Numbered from the stretch's first letter, positions 21,113 through 32,914 are shown. The stretch: DNA of 64,000 nt from Amylostereum areolatum (GCA_012932865.1 SAXG01000040.1:62001-126000), one strand, 5' to 3'. Notes: a model not told the origin generated them from the letters alone. Program-made: numbers and translations.

Positions 21113-23916
21113 CTACGTGCACGGACCCTGTTCGTCCGCATCCACTCTTCTCTTCTCCCTCTTGTCCCGTATCTTCTTCTTCGCCCACGCCGCCCACGCC
21201 GCCCACTTCGCAGAAACGTCCGCTTCAAATGCCGCGTCGTATTCAAGGCATCGCAGTTCAAACACGCCGAGATGCTATCCCATGTCATTTGGTGAGCACC
21301 GTTTCTCCAGTGACGAACGGAGAAGAGAACCGCTCACCACAACGCCAGCGCGCAGCCCCTCGACGACGTCGTCCTCGGTCAAGCCTTCCGGCGGCGGTGG
21401 ATTGTCCTTCCTGCTCGCATGCTTCGCCTTCCACTGCTTGTGCGTCCTCACGATGTCCCCCGTTTTCGCCTTGACGGCGTCATCCGTGGGCGTCCGCCCG
21501 CGCGCGTTCTTGTGGAACCAGACGCGTGCGGCGAGTGACGCGAAACACTCGCGCACACTCGTCACTAGGATGCGTGCCCATTTTCGCTGACTCTGCACCC
21601 CGCCAGTCGGTCGTTCAGCCACCGAGCATGGAATGAAATGAAAAAAGACGACGTACCCGCTCCGAAAACGCGCAAAACTCCTCTTTCTTCAGACCCTCCT
21701 TGCACCTCTTCATGACGTACTCTCCGAAATACGCCCACCGCGCCTTCCCTCCCTCGTTGACCTTCACCCAAAGCGCCATCTTCACCCTCCTTCGTGCTAG
21801 TTCCTCCATATCCTCACGCAAGCTGACAACAGTCCCCGGCTCGCCGCGCGCGCGTGGAAGTCCTGGGTTAGGATCCATTTCTGGCCAAATCATATGTCGC
21901 GCCTTGCCCGGGGGAACGTTTTTTGGGGCGGAGATCTGGCCGAGAAGTTGGCGGGGCGCGCAGGAGTAGGTGTCTGTGAGGAAGAGGCGGCTGACAGGTG
22001 TGGGAGAGGGAGTAAAGGTGGGGATAAGGTATGGCGGGATATATGTGACGCGGGGAAGGAGCGGGTTTGGGGAGGGCCCGGAGGCACGAGGCAGTTGTTT
22101 GCGTCGTTTCCTGGGGGCGGGTGAATTACTGGAAGATGGACCGGGGTAGGAGTCGGAGTCAGAGTCAGGCCTATAGATGCGTCGAGCTCGACGTTTGGTC
22201 TTGCGCAGGGATGCCTACGAGATGAAAAGGATGATTCAGTTGTCGTGAATGCGATATTCAAAAAGCGTCGTACCACGCCTTCAGCATTCGATTCCGTTTC
22301 GTCGTCGTCATCATCATCGTCGTCTTCATCCGAGCTCGTCAGATCTGAGAGGTCTGACAAGTCGGACAAAGTCCACATTGGTTCTTCGGCATCTGGGAGG
22401 GCATCGAAGTGCTCTTCGTTGGACTGCAGTGGTACCGGTGCTGGAGGTGGATCTAGATCAGCTCCTGAAATTCCCGTGGGCCCATTCGCTATGCTCTAGG
22501 TCAAACGAAAATGTGAGTCACCCGCACGATGATTCTGAAAATAACGGGAGTATGCGAACCGGCGCGGGACTCGGTAGATGCCATGCTGCAAGCGGTGACG
22601 AGGGGTCCACGGACGGATAAGGTATCCTCTCGGAAGTAGCAGATGCTGAGCGAGGGGGCGTGGATGGATTCCTGAAAGTGGGGACGGGCTTCACATCGCG
22701 CGCGTCATCCGACCAAGACGTGATGTCAAGTTTGCCGCGCGGTGAGGCTGGCACAGCAGGCGACTGGTCGGACGAGCACTTGAAGGATTTCGCTGTGTTC
22801 CTGTCTTCAGGTATCGGCTTTGAGTCAGGCGTGCGCCAAAAGGCAATGGAAGGGGGGTTCAATTGCTAAAATGACGAGGTTATCAGCTTGTCGTGTAACC
22901 TTGAATGTCGAGAAGTAGAACGCACCACGGTCGCTGTTTGGATGCCGGGATCGAGCTTTATCGGCCTTTCCTCGACTTTCAGACGCTTCGCGTGGCGTGG
23001 AGGGCCCATGGCGAACGGGTTTGCGTCGACGGTATGGCCAGCAGAAGAGTAAGGCCAGGGTCGTTTGTTAAATTTGACCTTCGGCATCTCATCGGCGGAC
23101 AACTGCAGACTGCTTCCCTTTCGATAAACTATGATCAGCGTACATATATGTAAGTCAAAGAAAGTGGACGCACAGTGGAAGAGGAAGCCAGGGAAGGGCC
23201 GTGGACTTTCGATTTGGTAGCTCTTACCGTACGATTAGCCTGTGTAGCCTGATGTTCAGGAGGATCGGGTAAGGAATGCGATTGTGCCGCCAAAGAGTGA
23301 CGTGAATGTCCACCTCATCCTTGATATGCACGTCTTCATGGGGACTCCTTGCAGCAGTGTTCTCGCCGTCGTTCTCGTCGTCACTAATTTCGATGACCTC
23401 GATCTAAAACATTAGAGTAATGAGCAAAAACTGACGAGCAGAAGATAGTAGGCCGCGCACCTCTTTTTTGACCACAGCGACTGGTACACTTTTCCTAAAG
23501 GACTTCGTCTCGAGTTGTTGAGACTGCGAGTGTACACGTCGACGAAGCGTCTTTAGCTCCCTCTCGACGCCCTCGTTCTCCTTCCGCATCTTCTCCATAT
23601 CTGCGCGCAACTTCTCCGCCTCTTCCTGGGCCCTTTCAACTCGCGTCTCAGCAGCCACCCTTCCACTGTCCGCCAACGCCGCCCTCGTCTCCGCCGCGAC
23701 CACTCTCGCCTCCGCATCTCTCTGGGCTTCCTCGCTATGATCCAACCTCGTCAGAGCGTGGCCCTCGCGCGTCAACGCGTCATCGTGCTCTTGACGAGTG
23801 TCGGCCAGGTCTTGTTCCAGCCGCGCGACGCTCTTCTGGAGTACATCGCATTCACGTTGCAAATCCTTGAGGCGGTATTCCAGCCTTCGGGGGCCGACGG
23901 CTCCCTGTGGATTCAT
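21113..23916 (-). CDS. nuclear-type coiled-coil protein with DUF6697-like C-terminal domain
   Basis: Seen: about eight exons, from ATG 23916 (MNPQGAVGPRRLEYRL) to stop TAG 21115-21113. Order: a coiled coil over about residues 8-140; an acidic stretch (IEVIEISDDENDGEN); a Pro/Ser-rich linker with NLS-like HAKRLKVEERP; an acidic run of about ten Asp/Glu (SSDEDDDD); basic clusters RKTKRRARR and APRKRRKQLPR. The C-terminal domain contains RHMIWPEMDPNPGLP, RWAYFGEYVMKRC, SLAARVWFHKNARGRTPT, VVEGLRAGVVV and LGVFELRCLEYDAAFEADV. From memory this resembles DUF6697, a basidiomycete-restricted domain; that naming is tentative. One junction near 22500-22550 needs a GTTCGC donor and is uncertain. A TATAAA box lies at 24043-24048. 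Role unknown; acidic and basic patches suggest a nuclear or chromatin-associated protein. A 3' fragment of the same domain lies at 6378-6714. Confidence 0.6.
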
Positions 23917-24042
23917 GATATGTATCGGGCGGAGTAGCGTTTATTACCGATGCGAGCAAGTGAAGTGTGGGGATGGTGGCCTGAAAATGAAGAGTCCGAG
24001 CGACGAGGATACGCCCTCGGCACTTCGGGCCGATACCCCGTC

Positions 24043-24048
24043 TTTATA
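24043..24048 (-). promoter_or_regulatory. TATA box of the DUF6697-like gene
   Basis: TATAAA on the minus strand lies about 127 bases before ATG 23916. Confidence 0.5.
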
Positions 24049-24349
24049 GGGTGACGAATAAGAATTCCCTCTAATTTCCAGCTCGTTTCCAGCCATCACC
24101 ATGGCCCATGTCATCGTCACCCCAGCTCGATTCTCTGCACCGTCTTTGTTTCCCCAGCTGCTAGACGGTTTGAGTCTGCCTCACGCTGATAATCCACATT
24201 CCAAGCATTTTAACTGGCACGTCCGAATCAGACCTATAAACCCAACTAAAGACAGCACTCGAATGTGGAGGAGGCTGGCCTTGGAACTCTCTGGCGACTA
24301 ACGTACGTGCTAAACTCCTTCTTGGCGATGTATGTACGACATGCTGATC

Positions 24350-25310
24350 AGATCGCGTGCTTTCTGGCTACCCTAGGCGGGATTTTCGCCATATTCCATC
24401 CACGAGCAGCCTCCTCCGTCACGACACTCATAGCGCATGCACGGGTGCGAGCGGCCAACTGTTTGGAGGCAACAAGTTCGGATTGGCGGTGGTTAGGATG
24501 ATCTCGTTCGTCACCGACCCGTGATCGACGTCGCTCATTGAATTCAACGCCTGGTTCGTCTCACTTCTTCGTTTTCCCATAGCCTTTTGGCTGACGTTTG
24601 GTCTTAGGGAACACAGGCGCGTTCTCAAAAAACCACACCCAGCCAGGCACGCGCGCGGAGAAGGTCATGGCGCTCCTGGTCGAGTGACTCGAGTCCGGGG
24701 CGGTATACTGCGTCATCGGGGTATGGAAGCCTTCACGTATCCTCTGCGACAATATTGTCCACTAACGGAGGTCGCGTATGCATATCTAGTGATGTACCAA
24801 ATCATAGGCCACTTTGAGGCATAAACACCACGCCAGCGTCGACACTCCGGTTCAACAAGACTGGCCACTCATATCCAACCCATCGTTTGTCCTTCTCCCC
24901 ACGCATTCCATCCATCCACGCACGTCCTGACGCTGCCGCGCGGGGCATCTACCCCACGATTGTCATCGTCCTGGTCTGTCTCGAAAAGACACTGCGATCG
25001 CAACTTCATCTCCGGCCAGCCGCAACAGCCAGGGAGCCCCCTTCCCATCGCCCCACGCATACCGTTCCGCCACATTACACACGCGGACTCGGGTCGCACC
25101 ACCACGGCTGTCGGCGCATTTGGGGCCGGTGAGAAGGGAGTAGACATCGAGGAGGGGCTCGACGGCGCCGATGGAGGGTGAGATGTACCCAGTCGAGAGA
25201 ATTCGGGGTCGTCCAGTGGGGAGGGAGCGAGGCGGAACTTGGGGGCTCGACGAACGCTTGAAGGCCGTCATTCCTGGATCGTGTATTGTACTCATCATGT
25301 TCGTGGGCAA
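24350..25310 (+). pseudogene. truncated, decayed copy of the multipass membrane protein gene
   Basis: Seen: this plus-strand stretch aligns with the 3' two-thirds of the gene at 61274-59591. Matching blocks cover the region around the TACCSS-like loop, the segment corresponding to VLKENLQAGSARTRVEKVLA, the last membrane segment (GIYPTIVIVLVCLEKT in this copy) and the C-terminal tail (TTTAVGAFGAGEKGVDIEEG in this copy). The exons for the N-terminus and first helices are absent. Several indels and stops break the frame, for example around 24520-24560 and 24690. Inferred: the left arm of the duplication ends inside this gene, leaving a 5'-truncated pseudogene. Confidence 0.75.
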
Positions 25311-25522
25311 TTTCCGCGGAATCTGGTTATAATATTGATCTTGCGTGCGTCATGCGTCGTGCGAGTGCTTGTTTGAAGGAGCCAGTGTACAGCAGACAAC
25401 CTTTCACTTCCAAGCGAAAAGGTCACGAAACGAATGATATTCACAAGGATTCTTCGTCATAAAAGAGTGAAAAGAAGGAGCGCAACGTGGACGATACCAC
25501 CGTGAATTATGCAGACCCATGT

Positions 25523-26324
25523 CTAGAGAAGAAGGATGGCGAGCAAGGGGCCAAGGACGGCGGCGAGGCCGAGAAGGACCGGGAGGAGGGGGCCCAGAAG
25601 GCCGAGGAGCAATCCTACTACAATGACGAGCACACCACCGACAAGGCCGAGGACCACTGCAACGAGCGCGGCCAGGGCCGCTCTACAAGGAGGTGAGATA
25701 GATTGTTCGGAAACAGGAGGTGCGGGACATACCCGAGAGGGAGAAGGATCGGTTGCAGGGCAAGGCTGTCGACACCGGAGGTATTGAAGAGCGTCCCAAA
25801 CGGAGCGAGAACGAGCTGCAGAAACCCGGTATTAGAGACGAGGTACATTCGAGCGTGAACAGGTACTCACGTTCAGGATGTTCGCGAGGAGAACCACGAC
25901 ATTGCCAGACCCAACCGCGCCGTCAGGAAGGGTCAACGCCGCGTCCACCGCGGACTGGATCATGCCCGCCATGGATTGAACAATGGCCTCCAGGGAGTCG
26001 GCCGTCGCGCTCTCGGCGGTCATAGCACCTGTTGAAAAATCAGAAGACGTAAAGAAGGAAACAGGACCGTGACTTACTGAGAAGCTGGACCTGGGGAAGC
26101 AGGGCGGTCTGAAGGTTCAAGAGGATCGTCGACATGTCGGAACCAAGGACCTCAGGGGTCAGCGTCGCGTTGGGGGTGACGCCGGTCGCGTTGGTGGCGA
26201 TCGCCGTCAGGTTCAACGGCGAGATGGTGACGATATGAATGCCGGCCGCAGGGACGGCGGCGGCGGACACAAGTGCGGCGAATGCGACAGCAGCAAAGGT
26301 AGCGATCTTGGCGATGGAGAACAT
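25523..26324 (-). CDS. SC15-like small secreted hydrophobic-tail protein, gene 2
   Basis: Seen: exons 26324-26078, 26028-25871, 25815-25733 and 25682-25523 give exactly 216 codons (215 residues). The signal peptide (MFSIAKIATFAAVAFAALVS) is followed by Ala/Val and a Thr/Asn-rich hydrophilic part with possible N-glycosylation sites (NLT, NAT repeated), then LGSDMSTILLNLQTALLPQV. Exon 2 encodes ATADSLEAIVQSMAGMIQSA, exon 3 LVLAPFGTLFNTSGVDSLAL, and exon 4 a Leu/Val/Gly tail ending GPLLAILLL. It is the inverted partner of gene 8 at 58544-59345; the first exons differ at only about three residues. A TATAAAA box is at 26395-26401. Inferred: secreted, wall-associated, probably strongly expressed. 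Confidence 0.8.
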
Positions 26325-28246
26325 GGCTGTGTAGAAATGAGGGAGTGGAATGCGGTGGTCCGGGGGTGAGGACTGATAGAGATCACTGCCGGCCTTTTAT
26401 ATGCCTTCATGGTATGATAGACCACCAAGGTTGAACGCTAAAGGGTCGAGGTGCTATCATGTTGCGCACTCCTCGAGGCTGCCTTCACCACACGACATTT
26501 CCGAATAGAGCGACTCGATGTCCACGTGGAATTACTGTAGATCGTACGCTTCAGCAATTCGATCGACCCAATATAGCACATGTCCACACACCGACGAAGA
26601 AGCAGTCGACCGAGTAGTATAGAGATGCTTGGATCGCGTTGCGTCGCTTCGTCTCTCCAGATGAGGAAGCTCGAAAAGTATATGTGTCTGTTAGAACCCG
26701 CGATAAGTATGACATCGACCTTGGATAGCGACCACACGACGGACCTCATCGAAGCCCAAGCTCCTTCATAGCCACAAGTCCTCGTGCACCCAGAATGCCA
26801 CGAATGCACTCCTCAGCACAGTCTACGTCTGGTGTTAGATGTATGCGGGAATGTTTGTGACGTGGTCATTCACCTGCAACGTCGAGAAAAGGCCTCTTCC
26901 GTAGCGAAACCTTCCCGAGGCATCCGGCAGTAGACTTTTCCATGCTATCGTCCGTTACCAGAATGTAGCGGCGTCCATCCTAGGTACGGCGCGGAAGGTT
27001 GGGTGATTATTGAGAAAGAACGCGGCGGACCTTCTTGTGACCCTTCAATGAATTGCGAAGACGTTCGACGTTGCTGAAGCAATAGCCACCACTGTAGGTG
27101 GGAAGTATATAAGAATGGTCCAGGACTAAAAAGTGAGTAAACGCACCATATGCCGATGTATGCGATTGCACGGATTCTTCTAGCGATCGGTGTTGATGTT
27201 CACATCAAATGGGAGGTGAAGGCCAGGAGTGCCACAGTGAACCAGTGTGAAGCAGGGATAACGCCTGTGTGGGGAAGCATCGTCGGAACGGTAGAGAGGA
27301 TTAAACAGAGCGCGCTGTGGTAAGTAGGAAGCAATAGGTGCTTGTCGTCGTTCTGCACGATGAACGCGACCGCTAATCGGAAATTGCCGACGTCCACCCG
27401 TCCGTCCAACCAGGTCCAACCCCCAGGATTACTGTGTCTGGAGGGCGAGTAGGGTTGGGCCAAGGGCTCGCAATGATTTGATCATGTTGTTTGGACGGTA
27501 AGTATATGCGTTGCGGTTTCGTCTACCGACTGTGTTTGCTTGATCCGACGTATGCACTGCATGTACTACCTGCCACGTTTACCTCACTCGCCTTTTGGGG
27601 GAAATGTACCACCGTGTTAGAGCTACTCAAATACTCGTGACTCAGATCAGGCTTATATATCTTCTTCGACGCAGTGACATCTAGTACGCCAACCTATGCC
27701 TTTCCGACCGTAGAGATCGGGCTATACGACGAACGCTATATCCCGTCCCAGTAGCCTTTCGTTTCGCTCTCGAAAGGAGAGTTCTTTGCTGTTCCCCGAT
27801 ATGGCGTGACTGGCCTTTCGTCAAGCCTCGCGATCACTATAGCACAACCGAAGGACGCGCACGACGCATTTGCTACCCTGGACTCAGCTAATTGCGTTGA
27901 AGACGATCGGATGCATCGGGACTTACGATGGCATTGAACGCCTCGGCGTTTTCAACCCGTCTTCATCATTGCATTTGCGAGGAGCCCGAGCTGGTCATTT
28001 CAAAGCTCCGCTCCCGAAGCGAGAAGACAACTTGAGACGCTGCATCGGTATCAGTGCACACAGAAGTACTTTAGATATCTGAAATTATCTACGACAATAG
28101 GACCATGCTTTGAGGCGGAGAGTTAGATCCAGTCTTCCCATAAATTTCAAGCTGTTGAGAGCTAGTGGGAGTACACTCCGAAGATGGCTGCGTTTGGTGG
28201 GGGTATGTAGGGATGCCAGTGTCGATTGTTTGAATTTGAAGACGAA
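26325..28246. other. left-arm intergenic DNA, no intact gene
   Basis: Part is shared with the right arm (about 26440-27470 with 58400-57330). The shared part includes minus-strand frames with a hydrophobic region (AVAFIVQNDDKHLLLP) on the left and a related plus-strand peptide (AVAFIVPNDDKHLLHF) on the right. Stops and missing splice sites prevent a gene model in either copy. The segment about 27480-28246 has no counterpart; the right arm carries an F-box/LRR gene at that place. Confidence 0.45.
26395..26401 (-). promoter_or_regulatory. TATA box of SC15-like gene 2
   Basis: On the minus strand the sequence reads CATATAAAAGG, about 71 bases before ATG 26324. The paired copy in the right arm reads CATTTAAAAGG. 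Confidence 0.65.
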
Positions 28247-28770
28247 TCACGACGAACTCACAGTTGGTTCGGTGCGGGTAGCGTTCGTGAGCCTCGGGTT
28301 GGATATCACCTGAACATCCTCGATGGGTGTGGGTGATTCATGTGCCATCGTTTCCTGCGCCATCTCCTTTCCTACCTCGCCCTTTCCCACCTTTTCCCAC
28401 TGTCCATGGCATCGCCGCTCGCCCCACATCATTCGCCCGCGCCATGGCGTCACGCTCCAACACAAGGGCTGCGTTTCGTGCCTCGAGTTTCTTGACGCGC
28501 TTATTGAGGGAACCGTGCACGGTCCAAGTCTCGTTCCTCGCGCTATGCGTATTGTGGAAGTCGACGACGACGCGTTTGAGTATGTGTCGGAATGACTGGC
28601 GCTCGCGACCGATGCCGTCATGTACGCGTTGTCAAAGACTTCGCGGGTCATGATGACTTGAATTCCTCGACACGCTTCTTGAATCGCGCACGGCTCAGGC
28701 CGCGTTTCTCTTGCGACGCGCCGGTTGTGTACGTTGAGTTTACGAGGGTGGAGTAGCCCGCGACGTACCT
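28247..28770 (-). pseudogene. remnant of a coiled-coil gene (left-arm copy)
   Basis: On the minus strand, 28520-28338 encodes a helical stretch (LNKRVKKLEARNAALVLERD) and the frame ends near TPIEDVQVISNPRL. At 28660-28690 there is a broken copy of a related segment that in the right arm reads LKKRVEEFKSSNATLALELD. Here it has lost four bases (GATTCAAGAAGCG against GATTCCCTCAAGAAGCG). No complete exon set was found. It is probably a degraded coiled-coil gene duplicated with the arm. Confidence 0.4.
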
Positions 28771-30220
28771 TCGCGTACTACAAGGAGTAGTCTTTGGAAC
28801 GCACAGTCTCATAAGCGCGATATCAGAGTGCGTAAAACTGGTGCGAACGTTTAATGTTTATACATAGAATGCGCATGAAGTTAGACCCCAATGTCACGGT
28901 GCAAAGTCGTGCGAGGGACAGCGCGGCGCGATTTCCTAAGTTCGTCAGCCTACTCCCAACAAATGCCACACCTCAGGCACGAAGGCGCGCATCGTGCGTG
29001 AGATCCAGTCTGATTGAATCGGTATCTGAATGAAGAAAATACCGTGGAGGACTGGAGTGTGAACGTTTGAACTTCCAATGGGGTGCCAGTGGGTGGAAAG
29101 AGCGTGAACGGACGGACACCTGACGACAACCTGACAAGATGGGCCGCAGATGGCCGCCGCGTTCTTCGGTAACTGCCGAACACCCCGCCAACTTCCGCTA
29201 ACTTTCCCCGGATCCCAACGTCCAGGACGACGCTCAGCAACGACCACGGCGTATTGAACATCTCCAAAGATGCGCACCAACCACTTTCACTCATAACTAC
29301 AAGCTCTTCGTCAACTCACGGCATCTGATGACGACTAACTTGCGCCATCTCTGGACTCACCCGCGCCGCGCCCGCGGTCACCCTTCAGTTGACAAGGTCT
29401 CTCGACCAGCGTACCTGCATGAACCTATGGGTTATACCAACCGGAGATATGGCAGAGATCGTGTCTGATGTCTCCTGCCCAGACGAGATAGTTTTGTGAC
29501 TGCAGCTCGCGTGTATGTCTTCGCTTCTTGCCAGTCGTCATTCGTCAAGACATTGTGACCATCGCATACGCCTTGTACACACACCGAAGCATTTATTCAC
29601 CACGTTGCCCCGGATAATCGCCCAATGGACCTCCTCTCCCACCGGTGACAGTTAGTGATCCGCACGATTTACGGCAGACGGTGTTTTCTGTCCTGGCCCT
29701 GGTGTGTGGACTGTTTTTAACTTTTCGTATGCGCGCTCATGTCTGGCACACGATATACCAAGGCTATGCCCGAGCGATGGTATGATGACCCTGGTACTTG
29801 GCTGACATAGGAGATTGATACATACGAACATCCTCGAGACGGGACGGTTTTGAGCCAGGCCACGACGCGTGCCGACTCAGTGCTCTTGTTCCACCAGGTC
29901 CGTCAAAGTTTTGTCATATTTCAAGAGGGTGATACTTACCGCGGGTGTGCTAGACGCCAACCCCTTTACAAGACCCCTCACAGAGGCACATGAACCGCGC
30001 GCCGTGATGCCCCGTGGTCCTCCACGTTCTCGTCCCATTTGGGAGAATGGTCCACTCTAGGTACGCGCGCATGTTTTCCTCCAAGAACAACGAGAAAACC
30101 CTCATTCTTGCTGCGCAGGATGCATGCATATTCAGAGATCGTCGTGGATTCGACAGTGGCTCCGAGGAGCTAAGGCGGGCCAGTGCACCCTGACTTCGGG
30201 GTTTTCTCCCACTGACAACC
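28771..30220. other. left-arm intergenic DNA shared with right arm
   Basis: Most of this is an inverted near-copy of 53467-54860. Frames of 97-114 codons exist on both strands, and some are kept in both arms (for example 28945-29280 with 54396-54731). No domain, signal peptide or splice structure supports a gene, and the conservation is explained by the recent shared origin. Confidence 0.45.
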
Positions 30221-30252
30221 GACTGACCGACCGACCAATCCATCGGTCAGTC
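30221..30252. promoter_or_regulatory. 10-base inverted repeat upstream of SC15-like gene 3
   Basis: GACTGACCGA (30221-30230) and TCGGTCAGTC (30243-30252) form a perfect 10-base inverted repeat around a 12-base centre. It sits directly before the TATA box at 30263-30269 and is kept in the right arm at 53435-53466. It may be a dimer-binding transcription factor site. Confidence 0.5.
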
Positions 30253-30262
30253 CGCGAATGTG

Positions 30263-30269
30263 TATAAAA
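30263..30269 (+). promoter_or_regulatory. TATA box of SC15-like gene 3
   Basis: TATAAAA lies about 68 bases before ATG 30337, 11 bases after the inverted repeat. Confidence 0.65.
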
Positions 30270-30336
30270 GCCTCCCGAACATTTATCTATTTCTTCACCC
30301 CCAGGACGCCTGAACTCGCTCTCCTAAGACACCGAC

Positions 30337-31162
30337 ATGTTTTCCTTCGCCAAGATCGCCACCTTCGCCGGCCTTGCCATCGGTGCCCTCGTGTCCGTCG
30401 CCGCCGTCCCTCTGGCCGCGACTGCTCCTGCGGTCAGCGTGCGCGCCACTGCCCTTTCGTCTGCGGACTTGATGGCCATTGCGACCAAAGCAACTGGCGT
30501 CACCGCCAACGCGACCTTGACCCCCGCGGTCCTTGGCTCCGACTTGACCACGATCCTCACGAACCTCCAGGCGGCCCTCACTCCGGAAATCCAGCTCCTC
30601 AGTAAGCCTCCTTGCCTTTTCTTTACGCACACGCTCCAACGGCCGTACAGACGGGCTTACTTCAGCGACCGCGACACCCGACGCTGTGGGCGCCATCGTG
30701 CAGTCGATTGCCAGTACAATCCAGTCCGCGGTGGACGCGGTGACGGCTCTTCCTGCGGAGGCTCTTGGGACCGGAAACATTCTCTCCCTTGTCGCGGGCA
30801 TCCTCAACGTGGGTTCAACTTGAATCCTTCTTTCCATGGGTATCTAACGCGTCCCTTTTCCATACAGACTGTCCTGTCTCCCTTCAGTACAATTTTGAGT
30901 CTCCCCGGCGTTGACGCAACCACGCTCCAGGGCTTGCTGGCTCCTCTCGGGTAAGCCCGTGTTGTTTTCATCTTGCATGCACTCCTCACGTGCATTTTAC
31001 AGCGCTGTCCTCGCTGCCCTTCTCGCAGCTGTTCTCGGCCTCGTCGGCGGCTTGCTCGCGATCCTCCTCCCGCTTCTCCTCCTTCTCCTGGGCCCTATTC
31101 TCCCCCTTCTTCTCAGCCTTGGTAGCGTCCTCGCCCCCCTTCTCTCTATTCTTCAACTTTGA
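30337..31162 (+). CDS. SC15-like small secreted hydrophobic-tail protein, gene 3
   Basis: Seen: exons 30337-30601, 30651-30808, 30868-30950 and 31003-31162 give exactly 222 codons (221 residues). The signal peptide is MFSFAKIATFAGLAIGALVS, followed by an Ala/Val/Thr-rich spacer, SSADLMAIATKATGVTANAT and LGSDLTTILTNLQAALTPEI. Exon 2 encodes ATPDAVGAIVQSIASTIQSA, exon 3 TVLSPFSTILSLPGVDATTL, and exon 4 a tail that is nearly all Leu/Ala/Val/Gly/Pro and ends APLLSILQL. The exon 2 acceptor was set at 30650 because the paired copy (gene 7) then aligns without a gap. There are no cysteines, so it is not a hydrophobin. Inferred: secreted; the tail may drive self-assembly or wall or interface attachment. 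Confidence 0.8.
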
Positions 31163-32839
31163 ACGGGGATTGCGGCGGTTGAATCTCTTGTAATCACGGT
31201 ATCGGTACTGTTTTTGTCGCTCTTACTATCAGTTGTTTGTTTCTTTTCAAGCTCTTTTGATGTTCACGTTTGGGCGCGTTTCCTTACGGGCAATGAATCA
31301 TGAATGTTAACGTTGTTAAACTCTGAATCCATATCTAGTACTCAACACGTATTCGTATAAGTACGTTTATCTGAAGGCTTCTATTATCTCCGCGCTCGTT
31401 ATATCCTCTACCAGTACGGCATACCCTTGCTTGCCGTTTCGCGTCCACCATCCCGTGTTGTAAAGAAGACCCGTTCCGACGCAAGGGCGTTGAACCTTGA
31501 TATCTTCGATGCCCTTTGTGAAGGAACTATTGCTCGGCGCCGCTCATGGCCCATATCGCGTTCCTACTGTTACGAAAGGGAGCATGCGACAACGGGCCCG
31601 TTTACACGGTGTCTGGGTGGAATCAAAAGATAGAAGGAAGGGAAAGGGAGGACTATCTACCGAGAAGCGAGGCTGTAAGCGTTGAACGTTGAACATTGAG
31701 GGTTAGAACTGTCTTCAGGTTTTCGCGGGTCGTTGACAAGCAAGTTAGCGATGTCACGGCGAACAGAGCGGCAGCAGACTTGAAGCGAGTCGTTCTTCTG
31801 AGCAAATCCATCACACGCGATGGGAAGTAAAACGTACCGCGCGCCGCTCGTATACTTAATACTAGTGCATGGTCAAGGTAAGTGGGAATCTGAGTATGTA
31901 CCGCGCACTCAGACTAACCGCGGACCGCGTTCACGGGTTATTGACGTCCATTGCAGACCGCACTAGACCGCAACGGACGACAGATAGGTATGGTAATGAA
32001 CCGAGCGGACCTTTCGAAGGCGACGATTACACTTCTTCAAGTGAAATTGCGGCCGAGCAGGTGTCAGCCTTACGTCGTCGGAAGGCGCGCGGGGCGGCGA
32101 TACTGTGTAAGATATGTTCCCTAAACAGTGACGTTAGACATAACGCGTCACAAGGACGAGGTGGGGACGCACAATAATGAACCAAGAGCGCGGCTCGCCG
32201 AAACCGGGATCTGCATCGAGAGGTTGAATGGAGCCGTAAAAATGGTGGCGAGCGTCGATGCGTCACTATGACAGAATGCAGTCTCGTTAGGGTTACAGCG
32301 TTGCAAGGATGGAAAAGACTCACGATCGACAGGTATCCAGGAGAAAAGGGCACGTCCTAAGTGTCGGTGAGCCATCGTCGAATGAGATGAGGGAAACGTG
32401 TCGTCATCTGGGTATTGCTTGGACCCAAAGGTCCTGAAGGACCGACGCGCAATGTGAGACAGCCCCGAGCCAAGAACGTGGCGCCGACCCGAAGCGCCAC
32501 CTAAAGACACAATGGAGCGACCCGACGGGATGGTGATCAAGTAAGATCTGTGCATGCCTGTGGCTCAGTGAATGCGCTGACATGGGTCGTCGAGGAAAAA
32601 CCCTCCTGACCAGAGCGACAAACTCACCTGCTCTCCGTGTACCGACGGCATATTCCCCACAGTTTCCAGCCTTCCATTTCACTAGAATCGTGGACTCGGA
32701 AGCATACCTGTGGCGAGAGGGAGGCACTCAGAGTCCAATGTACTGGACTCGTCGACCGACGACGAGTCACGAAGCAAAAACCTACATAGAAGAGAGTGAG
32801 AAGAAAATATGAAGAGTGAAAGCCTCTGGCTCTCGTACG
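31163..32839. other. no firm gene; possible third coiled-coil remnant
   Basis: Homology with the right arm ends near 31327. On the minus strand at about 31430-31530 a short frame (QRASKISRFNALASER) faintly resembles the coiled-coil remnants in the arms. The remainder, including minus-strand frames at 32027-32728, shows no domain or splice pattern. Confidence 0.35.
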
Positions 32840-32914
32840 TGGACATATCCGGAATTGAACCGGACACCTCTCGCATGCTAAGCGAGCGTGATAAACCAAC
32901 TACACCATATGCCC
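32840..32914 (-). tRNA. tRNA-Ala (AGC), second copy
   Basis: Reading the minus strand from 32914, the acceptor stem GGGCATA pairs with TATGTCC, with discriminator A at 32840. The D, anticodon (loop TTAGCAT), variable and T arms are identical to the copy at 8393-8467. The acceptor stem differs at two positions and both partners changed together, so pairing is kept. The G3-U70 pair for alanine identity is present. There is no intron. Confidence 0.97.

Larger units (their letters stand above)
24350..31327. repeat. left arm of a large inverted segmental duplication
   Basis: About 7.0 kb is homologous, in reverse orientation, to 52368-60560. Anchors in order: 24350-25310 with 60560-59591 (membrane protein gene), 25523-26401 with 59345-58467 (SC15-like), about 26440-27470 with 58400-57330, 28247-28770 with about 55260-54860, 28950-29450 with 54730-54210, and 29950-31327 with 53720-52368 (SC15-like). 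Homology fades at GTTAAACTCT near 31320 and upstream of GGCTACC near 24365. Identity looks highest over 29.9-30.6 kb. The arms differ by indels, so the event is not recent. I saw no terminal transposon signature. Confidence 0.85.
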
